A DNA stretch of 64,000 nucleotides. Source: Plantago ovata (taxonomy: Eukaryota > Streptophyta > Magnoliopsida > Lamiales > Plantaginaceae). How positions within the stretch are numbered: position 1 is the first letter of the stretch; each line of letters opens with the position of its first letter. The notes beneath the pieces were generated by a model. It made no database searches, was not told where the DNA came from, and saw only the letters and a program-made list of their open reading frames with translations. The DNA lies in assembly GCA_028274465.1 (NCBI GenBank), contig CM051455.1, forward strand, positions 115,171,547-115,235,546, written 5' to 3'. Position numbers and translations under genes: made by a program. Shown piece after piece: positions 54,354 through 64,000 of this stretch.

Positions 54354-55777
54354 GGGGCCGTTTGGTTCACTAGGAAAAGAAAAAGTTTTGGTGATTTTGA
54401 CGCACATTTCCTTGATTGGTTCATAGGAAATGTAAGTAGGAAATGTCTAAAACCGGTCAGACCACATTTTGCCTTTTTCGGAACCGGAAATCACCTTGAT
54501 GGATTTTTGTGCATGAATATCAAAAAAATTCCTAGTTATTTTACATTGGGGGCATGTATTCCATTTTGGAAATCTTTCAACTTTTTTGTGTTACTTTTTT
54601 TTACCCTGAAAACACAAGTTTTTTGTCCAAATTAACCTCATTAGTCCAGATTATTACCCAGGACATTCCCTCCAATATCAAATTAAAAAAAAAGTCTGCT
54701 CCCAAAATCAAATGACACGTCGATGTATCTAGGGTTTGTTCATTGGGCGCCGAATTGAACAGTAAGCTGTCCATTTACCGGCGGAATCTACACTTCCGGC
54801 CAGATTTAGTTTCCGTTCTAGCTGGATAACGCCATTCCTTTTTTAATTGGTCTGATTCGCATGTTTTGTAGGAGTTGGGTGCTGTTGGAGAGCTGTGAGT
54901 TTCCGTTTTCCTGCCGATTGATAAGCCGGTAAGTGTCGTCAAACATTTTCTTATCCTTATAAAAAGATGAAATATGTCTATTGTGATTGGATTATGTTCA
55001 AGTTGATAGAAAATTGTTGGAATTTTATTTGTATTTGGGTGGCCGTGCTAAATCTAGTGAGGAATTGGGGTGTTTGTTGTGTGGTAATTGACTGGAATAT
55101 ATGTGTTAGGTAACTAAGTGATGTTTATAGATGAAGTTGATACCCATATGGAAAGTGACTCTTTCTGGATGTGATTTTCTGCTTGCTTATGTAGTGTTGT
55201 TTGTGTTTTTTATGTAATTATTTTCTGCTTTTGGGGTATTGAGATAGCATTCATGGATGAGAATGATGAAATGATAAGGCGTGCTTATGTGAGGAGAGTT
55301 CTTGTGGTGATGGTTCTGTTTTGGTATTAGATAACTCGCATACGTCCCCGAGGGCTTGCAATCGTTGGGCCCATTCGATATAGTTTGAAGGCGAAACAGC
55401 CATTGCAGTGGGCCTATATAAGGAGGATATGTTATGAAAATGATGTTAATTGCAAGAATGTTCTGAGGATGGACCGCTATTGTTTTCGAGAATTGTGCAA
55501 TCTTCTACACGGGTCTGCTGGTTTACAATCTAGTCAGTGGGTCACACTTGAAGAAAAGGTTGCAAATTTTCTTATAATCATTGGGCACCACATGAAAAAT
55601 AGGCTTAACATGTTTGCATTCATGAGGTTTGGGCACACAGTTAGCATTTACTTTCATGAGGTGCTAAAGGTTGTTCTCCAACTACATGGATTACTACTTG
55701 CAAAACCCGAGCCTATAACATCTGAATGCACAACCGAGCCCCTTAAACACTTCAAGGTATTTTTGTTGTTGTTAAGT
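54354..55777 (+). mobile_element. PIF/Harbinger DNA transposon, left half
   Basis: It begins GGGGCCGTTTGGTT directly after TTA, the usual PIF/Harbinger target trinucleotide, and carries the N-terminal part of a Harbinger transposase. SIRE element A2 is inserted at 55778. The right half should lie beyond the window. Confidence 0.75.
55253..55777 (+). pseudogene. Harbinger-type transposase, N-terminal part
   Basis: From ATG at 55253 the frame reads MDENDEMIRRAYVRRV, meets an in-frame TAG at 55328-55330, and continues with ITRIRPRGLAIVGP. From 55385 it matches the DUF8040-type N-terminal region of PIF/HARBI1-like proteins (NVLRMDRYCFRELCNLL, TLEEKVANFLIIIGHHMKNR, FGHTVSIYFHEVLKVVLQLHGLLL). The DDE nuclease part is absent because A2 interrupts the gene. 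The TAG and the interruption make it a pseudogene. Confidence 0.75.
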
Positions 55778-57347
55778 TGTTGGTCCCTTTAAACAACAAG
55801 AAAAGATTAGGAGGGGGGGGGGTGAATAGTCTTTTCAAACTTTTGTCGTTTAAAAACTTCCTCAGCAAGTACTTATTACTTTTCAGTAATGAGTTTGCTG
55901 ATACTTAACTTTCTCAGCAAGCGCAAGTTACTTCTCAGTAACTAGTTTTGCTGATACTTAAAATCAGAGAGCGGAAGTCTTTGATACAATAAGTGCTTTG
56001 TCAGTAAGTGATAGTTTCAGCAAGTGAAGTGAGTGACTGTGTACAGATAGATATGCTTTGCTGAAAACTAAATACAGTAAGTAAATCACACAAACACTTT
56101 TATAGTGGTATCTGAGAGTGGCGTAATCTCTCAACTAATCCACTTTGTCCTTTCTAGGACAGAATCCACTAAGATAAGTTTGAGGTTCCTTACAACACCT
56201 ATCTAGAGCGATTCAAACAGAAACCAAAGCACACTTGCTTCGTTTCCAACCTAACTTAGAGAACCTTCTCCACCAAACTTGGGACTTTTAATCAGCAACA
56301 CTATGCTCGATTAAGTTCCCCCTGAATATCACGCCTGAAAGGGTGTATTTTCAGTTAGAGAGGTTTGAGATGAGATAACTTAATTATAACTTATTCAGTT
56401 ACAACAAGTAATCTAAGAAACAAAACTTTGAATACTTTGCAGTAAACAAGTTTGATTGTTTCTGGTGTCAAGACTTGTTCTTGTTCGAAAGAAAGAAAGA
56501 ACACTTAACTAATTTCTTAGTCGTGTAAGTTCTACTTCTTCACAAGTAGCTTTTTCAAGCTTTAAGTCTTGGAACGGATCAATGGCAGTAAAGAGTATTT
56601 GAAGGGTATGTGAGTTTAAGCACAAGTGAGAGTTTGATCACGTTGTTGACACACTTCAACTCTTTGCCGGATGACCTCTATTTATAGTGAAAATAAGGAG
56701 CCGTTTGAATTTCAAATTCTAAGGCTTTTGTTCCTTAAGATGTCACTATCTTGCTTTTGTACTTTCAACAGCGTCCTTGTTTGTCTTCTAGTCTTCATGT
56801 CCTTCGCGTGCATGCTTTGCATTTAATGCTCATTTGAATGAAATTCAAACAGTGACATTGGAGCGCAAATACAAGTACTTTCAGCAAGAGGTCACAAATG
56901 TTCATCAACAAGTGGTCAGTGTCAGTTTCAGCAAGCACAACCTACTCTGTCGTTTAGATTTTCACTTATGCAATGTTGTTGCTGAAGTTTCCACTTTATG
57001 AGCAACATGTGCCTTTGTAGATACCAGTCTTCAGAAATCTTCTAGTCTTCAGATCTTCGAATTCTTCTAGTTTCTGAACGGTTCTAAATGCTTCAATAGT
57101 TTGTTTGTGTAAACAAAGTACATCATCAGCAAATGCTTCAATAGGTTGTATTTCTTTTCAGAAAACAAGATACATCATAAGCGGTAAAACTAACCTATCT
57201 AGCACCTACTCTAAGTCTTCAGCAAACGTTCCTCTTTTACAATGTCCTTAAAATTCTAAATTCCTATGGACCTTAAGAGTACTAGTTACTGGACTTTTCT
57301 TAATTTAGCATGGTTAATTGCTCATCAAAATTACAAGTTTCCTAACA
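55778..57347 (-). repeat. 3' LTR of A2
   Basis: The 1570 bp LTR runs from TGTTGGTCCC to CCTAACA, followed by AATTTCCCCCTTTTTGATG, the PPT on the minus strand. Confidence 0.92.
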
Positions 57348-57366
57348 AATTTCCCCCTTTTTGATG
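57348..57366 (-). other. polypurine tract of A2 (SIRE type)
   Basis: The minus strand reads CATCAAAAAGGGGGAAATT directly before the LTR, characteristic of the SIRE/Maximus lineage. Confidence 0.85.
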
Positions 57367-57776
57367 TTAGCAATCCATGGCTAAATTAATTGTTACCCTT
57401 TTAGAGGTTTCTGATGTTGAATAAATCAGTTGATTATTGCAATCATACTTGAATAATTAAACAGTAAGCAAGTAAATTGCATAATCAAAAACCAATAAGA
57501 GTCAAAAGCTTCATTGCTGATAGTTATCTTTTAGTAAGTTTACATGAATGATCAGAGATAACTACACAAAATCAGCAAACAAAACTTAAACAGAACTATT
57601 ACAGAGAGTTAAGTTCTTTCAGAGGATTTTCTCAAAATCTCTCTTACACTCTTCTCAGCAAGTGAAGTAAATTCAATACAGTCCTTTGCGTAATCTTCAA
57701 GTAGCTTACGGACTTGTAGTTGAAGAATCCTTGCATTTTTGCAGGCGGTATGATAATGCTTTTCAGCATTCATTTC

Positions 57777-59428
57777 TGTTGGTCCCTTTAAACAACAAGA
57801 AAAGACTAGAGGGGGGGGGGAGTGAATAGTCTTTTCAAACTTTCGTCTTTTAAAACTTTCTCAGCAAGTACTTATTACTTTTCAGTAATGAGTTTGCTGA
57901 TACTTAACTTTCTCAGCAAGCGTAAGTTACTTTACAGTAGCTTGGTTTGCTGATACTTAAAATCAGAGAGCGGAAGTCTTTGATACAATAAGTGCTCTTT
58001 CAGTAAGTAAAGGTTTCAGCAAGTGAAGTGAGTGACTGTGTACAGACATATATGATTTGCTGAAAACTAAATACAGTAAGTAAATCACACAAACACTTTT
58101 ATAGTGGTATCTGAGACTGGCGTAATCTCTCAACTAATCCACTTTGTCCTTTCTAGGACTGAATCCACTAAGATATGATTGAGGTTCCTTACAATCTCCT
58201 ATCTAGAGCGATTCAACAGAAACCAAAGCACACTTGCTTTGTCTCCAACCTAAACTAGAGAACTCAACCTTGTTCTCCACCAAACTTGGTACTTTTAATC
58301 AGCAAAACTATGCTCGATTAAGTTCCCCCTGAATATCACGCCTGAAAGGGTGTATTTTCAGTTAGAGAGTTTTGGGTGAGATGACTTAATTATAACTTAT
58401 TCAGTTACAACAAGTAATCTAAGAAACACAACTTTGAATACTTTGCAGTAAACAAGTTTGATTGTTTCTGGTGTCAAGACTTGTTCTTGTTCGAAAGAAA
58501 GAACACTTAACTAATTTCTTAGCCGAGTTTGTTCTACTTCTTCACAAGTAGCTTTTTCAAGCTTTAAGTCTTGGAACGGATCAATGGCAGTAAGAGTGTT
58601 TGAAGGTATGTGAGTTTTAAAGCACAAGTGAGAGTTTGATCACGTTGTTGACACACTTCAACTCTTTGCCGGATGACCTCTATTTATAGTGTAATTAAGG
58701 AGTCGTTTGAATTTCAAATACTAAGGCTTTTGTTCCTTAACATGTCACTATCTTGCTTTTGTACTTTCAGCAGCGTCTTTGTTTGTCTTCTAGTCTTCAT
58801 GTCCTTCGTGTGTAAGCTTTGCATTAAATGCACATTTGAATAGAATTCAAACAGTAACATTGGAGCGCAAATTCAAGTACTTTCAGCAAGGGGTCACATA
58901 TGTTCCATCAGCAAGTGGTTAGTCTCAGTTTCAGCAAGCACAACCTACTCTGTCTTTCAGATTTTCACTTATGCAATGCTATTGCTGAATTGTCCACTTT
59001 CTGAGCAACACGTGTCTTTGTAGATACCAGTCTTTCAGCAATCTTCAAGTCTTCAGATCTTCTAAGTCTTCAAGTCTTCAGATCTTCAATAATCTTCAAG
59101 ATTCTGAGCGGTTTCTATTTGCTTCAATAGTTTGTTTGCAAAAACAAAGTATATCGTCAGCAAATGCTTCAATAAGTTATTTTATTTTCAGAAAATAAGA
59201 TACATCATAAGCTTCAGCATCAATAAGTTATTTTCTTTTCAAAAAATAAAATACATTATACGCAAAAGAAATAACTTATCTAGCACCTAATCTAAGTCAT
59301 CAGCAAACGTTCCTCTTTTACAATGTCCTTAAAATTCTAAATTCCTATGGACCTTAAGAGTACTAGTTACTGGACTTTCCTTAATTTAGCATGGTTAATT
59401 GCTCATCAAAATTACAAGTTTCCTAACA
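57777..59428 (-). repeat. solo SIRE-like LTR inside A2 with perfect TSD
   Basis: The 1652 bp LTR has TSD ATTTC at 57772-57776 and 59429-59433. It interrupts internal sequence that is continuous in A3 at about 63780. Confidence 0.95.
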
Positions 59429-59433
59429 ATTTC

Positions 59434-59880
59434 CATGTAGTGAACTACCCACAAATGCATGCCCCAATTGCTGGCATGGAGAAATTGTGTATCTGAAATG
59501 CTTTTAGGATGAATCTTCGTTAACCAGAGAAGATCTTCTTCTTGATCCTTAGCAGTGAGATAAAAATACTCATAAGGAATCAATCCAAGTTTCTTCTTTG
59601 CTTTCTTGGTCACGGGGTCAGAGTAATAAGCAATTCCAATTGGTTTTATCAAATCAGGTTCTTGTTTTATGGACTTACCAATTGAAGTTCTTCTTATTGA
59701 GACTTCCAGATTCAACCATCTCCCAGCAATATTTCTTGGTAGGGTTTCATCCCTTTCTTTTCTTTTCACCTTGAGATCAATCCAAGTGAACATCTGGTTT
59801 AGTATAGCAGTTGGAAAGAACTCATTTACCATCAAGTCTTCCAGCTTTAAGATCCAACAACCATGAACGTTTCTGATCAC
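59434..59880 (-). CDS. uncharacterised 3' ORF of A2
   Basis: The frame includes DLMVNEFFPTAILNQMFTW, YYSDPVTKKAKKKLGLIPYE and YFYLTAKDQEEDLLWLTKIH. It lies between pol (off window) and the 3' LTR, where SIRE-lineage elements often carry an extra, sometimes env-like ORF. No signal peptide or membrane segment is visible here, so I leave it unidentified. A3 carries the same protein. Fossil. Confidence 0.5.
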
Positions 59881-59895
59881 GTTCTGAGTGGTTTC

Positions 59896-61748
59896 TGTAA
59901 GAAAATACGGTCAGAGTTACCCCTAGGGTACGCACCGGAATTTCAAAAATTTAACATGCAGGTTAATTGATTATATATATGTCGTATATATTTAAACACG
60001 TCAATTAGAAGACTAACCGTACTCCAAAAGCAAGCATAGCTTCCAAGTCTTCGTAATAATCCGGTGAATCTTCTCCTTCGTCGAAGTCGAAGATATCTGC
60101 AATACTTTGATTATCTGCAAGACAATAAAAGTTAGTTTCCAGCTCCTAGAACCTCAACCTTGGTATCCACGGATGAACAACCTATCGGAAAGAATGCTAG
60201 GATATTCTTTGTGTGTCCAAGAAGATGGGGCGGCGGTTTTCCTCCGGTGAGAGGGGTGGCGCGCGTGGCTAGTATGGAGAGGTAGGGGAGAGCCTTTTAT
60301 TTTCTCTAAGAAAACTGGGTATTCAACTATGTGAAAACTGTGTCAAAAGCTCTCTAATAGTCTACTATATATAGTAGTCAATAGAAGCCTAAAGCATAAG
60401 CAATTAGACTTCGTAAAGGAATAAGAATCTAATTCTTATCGCACTAGGAAACAAATTTAGAGTCTAGATTCATTCCCAATCAAATTAAAACTCAATCAGG
60501 AAAATCTAATTTATCCCTTGGACTTCTAATAGAGGAAGGAGTCGAACTCCTTCCCCTATACCATCTGCGCGCGCACGCTCCCAAGGGTAATAGGTGGGTC
60601 CCAATTTTGGGACCCACTTATAGTTCTAAGGCAATTCAAACTCCAAGTAGATTTTGCCCATGTGCATATGTTAATTCTAAATTAACATATCCTTTCAAAT
60701 CAAACCTCTATTATATTTCTAAAATATAATCTTTAATTGTATTTACATAAAATACAATTAATTAGCCAATTCAATTAATAATTCCAAATCATTAATTGAG
60801 CCAAAAAATATTATAATTAATTCCAAATCAATTGTAATCCATCAATCACAATTAATTCCAAATTAATTGCGGTTCCATCTTCAAGGATATTCGGATAAGC
60901 TGAATCACCACATAGTGTGACCCATAGGGCCTCATTGTATTAAGCAAGTCCTAGACTAGGCAAAATGGAATTTCTAGACGGTTCCATTTGCAATATTAAT
61001 ACATGAGGACGTTTGAGAGGTTTCTCAAAGCAAACCCTTTCGTTGCGAAGTCTGTTGCGCTCAACGCGGCGATGGTAACGTCCCTTCATCTGACTGACTC
61101 GAATGTATCTAGGATCGATGAAGTGTCTATCCCAATAATACATCCACGGGCGTCTTCAGTGAGTTGCATGGTGAATCCAATATCTATTATGACCATCATA
61201 ATAATATTGATACGCTGGCCAGCGGTTTTACCAATCACAACTATGAACGACTATGAGCAGTGCTCTCCTGTGCTACACATGAGAGATGAATCCTTCACAG
61301 AATCACTTATCATCCCCATTTGTATGTAGCCATAATCCTGGATCGTGTCTTAGGTCAACTTCTTATTCAGAGCTGACATCGACGAGTCCACCCATGATAT
61401 GGGGCAACAAATGTGATGATAAAGTTCTGTAAGTCCAAAGGACGACTGGCATCACTTCGACAACTTACCGATTCCCATAGACACTTCGGTGTAGAGTATA
61501 CATCGATGGGAGTGTCCGGTGGGTACTTCCATTGTTCGGTAATCATCCTTCGAACAACTATGCACAGTTATGGGAACGTTTCTTGATTGTCCAACAATCC
61601 GTTCCGTGGCCGTGGGATCGGCTCACACTTGTTCCAACAAGTATAACCTCCACGCATACTAGTCTCAGCTGGTTCATTCAGACCCCTACATCCGAGATGA
61701 ACCTCGACTAGGGAGAGTTTGAGATAGATGATAACTCACATAGCTCCC
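59896..61748 (-). repeat. Copia B-family LTR, interrupted by A3
   Basis: It starts TGTAAGAAAATACGG and follows the LTRs at 6107 and 30516 for 1853 bp until SIRE LTR A3 begins. The remainder and any internal region lie off the window. It is inserted in A2 internal sequence. Confidence 0.9.
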
Positions 61749-63346
61749 TGTTGGTCCCTTTAAACAACAAGAAAAGACTAGAGGGGGGGTGAATAGTCTT
61801 TTCAAACTTTCGTCGTTTAAAACTTTCTCAGCAAGTGCTTATTACTTTTCAGTAATGAGTTTGCTGATACTTAACTTTCTCAGCAAGCGTAAGTTACTTT
61901 TCAGTAGCTAGGTTTGCTGATACTTAAAATTAAAGAGCGGAAGTCTTTGATATAATAAGTGCTCTTTCAGTAAATGAAGGTTTCAGCAAGTGATGTGAGT
62001 GACTGTGTACAGACAGATATGATTTGCTGAAAACTAAGTACAGTAAGTAAATCACACAAACACTTTTATAGTGGTATCTGAGAGTGGCGTAATCTCTCAA
62101 CTAATCCACTTTGTCCTTTCTAGGACTGAATCCACTAAGATATGATTGAGGTTCCTTACAACTCCTATCTAGAGTGATTCAAACAGAAACCAAAGCACAC
62201 TTGCTTCGTCTCCAACCTAATCTAGAGAACGCAACCTTGATCTCCACCAAACTTGGTACTTTTAATCAACAAAACTATGCTCGATTAAGTTCCCCCTGAA
62301 TATCACGCCTGAAAGGGTGTATTTTCAGTTAGAGAGTTTTGGGGTGAGATAACTTAATTATAACTTATTCAGTTACAACAAGTAATCTAAGAAACAAAAC
62401 TTTGAATACTTTGCAGTAAACAAGTTTGATTGTTTCTGGTGTCAAGACTTGTTCTTGTTCGAAAGAAAGAAGGAACACTTAACTAATTTCTTAGTCGTGT
62501 AAATTCTACTTCTTCACAAGTAGCTTTCTCAAGCTTTAAGTCTTGGAACGGATCAATGGCAGTATAGAGAGTTTGAAGGTATGTGAGTTTAAGCACAAGT
62601 GAGAGTTTGATCACGTTGTTGACACACTTCAACTCTTTGCCGGATGACCTCTATTTATAGTGAAAATAAGGAGCCATTTGAATTTTAAATTCCAAGGCTT
62701 TTGATCCTTAAGATGTCACTATCTTGCTTTTGTACTTTCAGCAGCGTCCTTGTTTGTCTTCTAGTCTTCATGTCCTTTGCATGCAAGCTTTGCATTTAAT
62801 GATTATTTGAATAGAATTCAAACAGTAACATTGGAGCGCAAATGTAAGTACTTTCAGCAAGAGGTCACATATGTTCCATCAGCAAGTGGTCAGTCTCAGT
62901 TTCAGCAAGCACAACCTACTCTGTCTTTCAGATTTTCACTTATGCAATGCTGTTGCTGAAGTTTCCACTTTCTGAGCAACATGTGCCTTTGTAGATACCA
63001 GTCTTCAAAAATCTTCTAGTCTTCAGATCTTCGAAATCTTCAAGTCTTCAGATCTTCAATATTCTTCAATATTCTGAGTGGTTTCTAAATGCTTCAATAG
63101 TTTGTTTGTAAAAACAAAGTACATCGTCAGCAAATGCTTCAATAGGTTATTTTCTTTTCAGAAAACAAGATACATCATAAGCGGTAAAAACCAACCTATC
63201 TAGCACCTAAATAGTCTTCAGCAAACGTTCCTCTTTTACAATGTCCTTAAAATTCTAAATTCCTATGGACCTTAAGAGTACTAGTTACTGGACTTTCCTT
63301 AATTTAGCATGGTTAATTGCTCATCAAAATTACAAGTTTCCTAACA
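61749..63346 (-). repeat. 3' LTR of SIRE-like element A3
   Basis: The 1598 bp LTR runs from TGTTGGTCCC to CCTAACA, with the PPT immediately beyond at 63347-63365. It is inserted in the B-family LTR; the flank before it is CTCCC. Confidence 0.93.
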
Positions 63347-64000
63347 AATTTCCCCCTTTTTGATGTTAGCAATCCATGGCTAAAGTAATTGTTACCCTTT
63401 TAGAGGTTTCTGATGTTGAATAAATCAGTTGATTAATGCAAGCATACTTGAATAATTAAACAGTACGCATAAGTAAATTGCATAATCAAAAACCAATAAG
63501 AGTCAAAAGGTTCATTGCTGATAGTTATCTTTCAGAGGTTTACAAGAAGTAGCAGAGATAACTTTAAACAAAATCAGCAAACAACACTTTAACAAAGAAA
63601 CTATTACAGAGAGTTAAGCTCTTCCAGAAGATTTTCTCAAAATCTCTCTTACACTTTTCTCAGCAAGTGCAGTAAATTCAACACAGTCCTTTTCGTAGTT
63701 TTCCAGAAGCCTACGGACTTGTAGTTAAAGAATTCTTGCATTTTTGCAGGCAGTATGATGATGCTTTTCAGCATTCATTTCCATGTAGTTAGTCACCCAC
63801 AAATGCATGTCCCAATTGTTGGCATGGAGAAGCTGTGTATCTGAAATGCCTTTAGGATGAATCTTTCTTAGCCAGAGAAGATCTTCTTCTTGATCCTTAG
63901 CAGTGAGATAGAAGTACTCAGAAGGAATCAATCCAAGTCTCTTCTTTGTTTTCTTTGTTACTGGGTCAGAGTAGTAAGCAATGCCAGGTGGTTTGATCAG
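63347..64000 (-). mobile_element. 3' internal end of A3, runs off the window
   Basis: It begins with the SIRE-type PPT. A readable frame (63725-63931 and beyond) includes SEYFYLTAKDQEEDLLWLRKIHPKGISD and NNWDMHLWVTNYMEMNAEKHHH, the same 3' ORF as in A2. Fossil. Confidence 0.8.

Larger units (their letters stand above)
55778..61748 (-). mobile_element. SIRE-like Copia element A2 (3' end), with nested insertions
   Basis: A2 is a minus-strand element with 3' LTR 55778-57347, PPT and 3' internal sequence 57348-57776, a solo LTR of its own family (57777-59428), more internal sequence 59434-59895, then a B-family LTR (59896 on). The Harbinger flank before it reads TAAGT. The rest lies right of the window. 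Broken by insertions. Confidence 0.85.

Overview
The window is nuclear DNA of a flowering plant, most likely a eudicot. Nested LTR retrotransposons of plant Copia and Athila-type Gypsy lineages dominate it, with Mutator-like and PIF/Harbinger DNA transposons. There is one well-supported host-type gene, and its intron-exon structure can be read directly. No RNA genes, bacterial features or CRISPR arrays were seen.

Left part (1-39,239): a Russian-doll nest. At the left edge a minus-strand SIRE-like Copia element (A1) ends in its 5' LTR (1110-2707). It abuts an LTR remnant (X, 2708-5134) that interrupts the LTR of an Athila-like element G0, which encodes only Gag and protease (5135-37602). The gag region of G0 is split by a whole Copia element B (6107-32556, minus strand). 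Within the reverse-transcriptase region of B sit two more insertions only 149 bp apart: a full Athila element C1 (9456-18813, minus) and a Gag-protease-only relative D (18963-26222, plus, perfect TSD TGCGT). A solo LTR (34667-35878, TSD GGTTC) lies in the 3' non-coding part of G0. The 3' end of G0 is fused tail to tail with a related fragment E, giving an inverted repeat with arms of about 1.6 kb.

Middle (39,240-49,284): a PIF/Harbinger-like end, a shortened SIRE LTR, an Athila-like fragment F with its own gag, a decayed Mutator-like transposase gene with a convergent small GRF-finger/membrane ORF, and a solo SIRE LTR (47863-49279, TSD GATGT).

Right part (49,285-64,000): a spliced, apparently intact gene for a domesticated hAT-transposase-like protein (679 aa, minus strand), whose start codon appears to be split by an intron. 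Next comes the left half of a PIF/Harbinger transposon (54354-55777). It is interrupted by SIRE element A2, which holds a solo LTR of its own family (57777-59428, TSD ATTTC). A2 is then interrupted by a B-family LTR, and that LTR by SIRE element A3, which runs off the right edge.

The most unusual signal is a set of short hairpins with a shared GCG-NNN-CGC core. Their flanking stem arms differ between element families but remain complementary. They cluster in LTRs and again just after gag-protease in several Athila-like elements, and also in the leader of the unrelated Copia B. A second set of 9-10 bp stem hairpins, each followed by a polypurine-tract-like GGTTTGGGGAGG, marks the 3' non-coding region of C1, D, G0 and E. 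All coordinates and LTR comparisons were read by eye.
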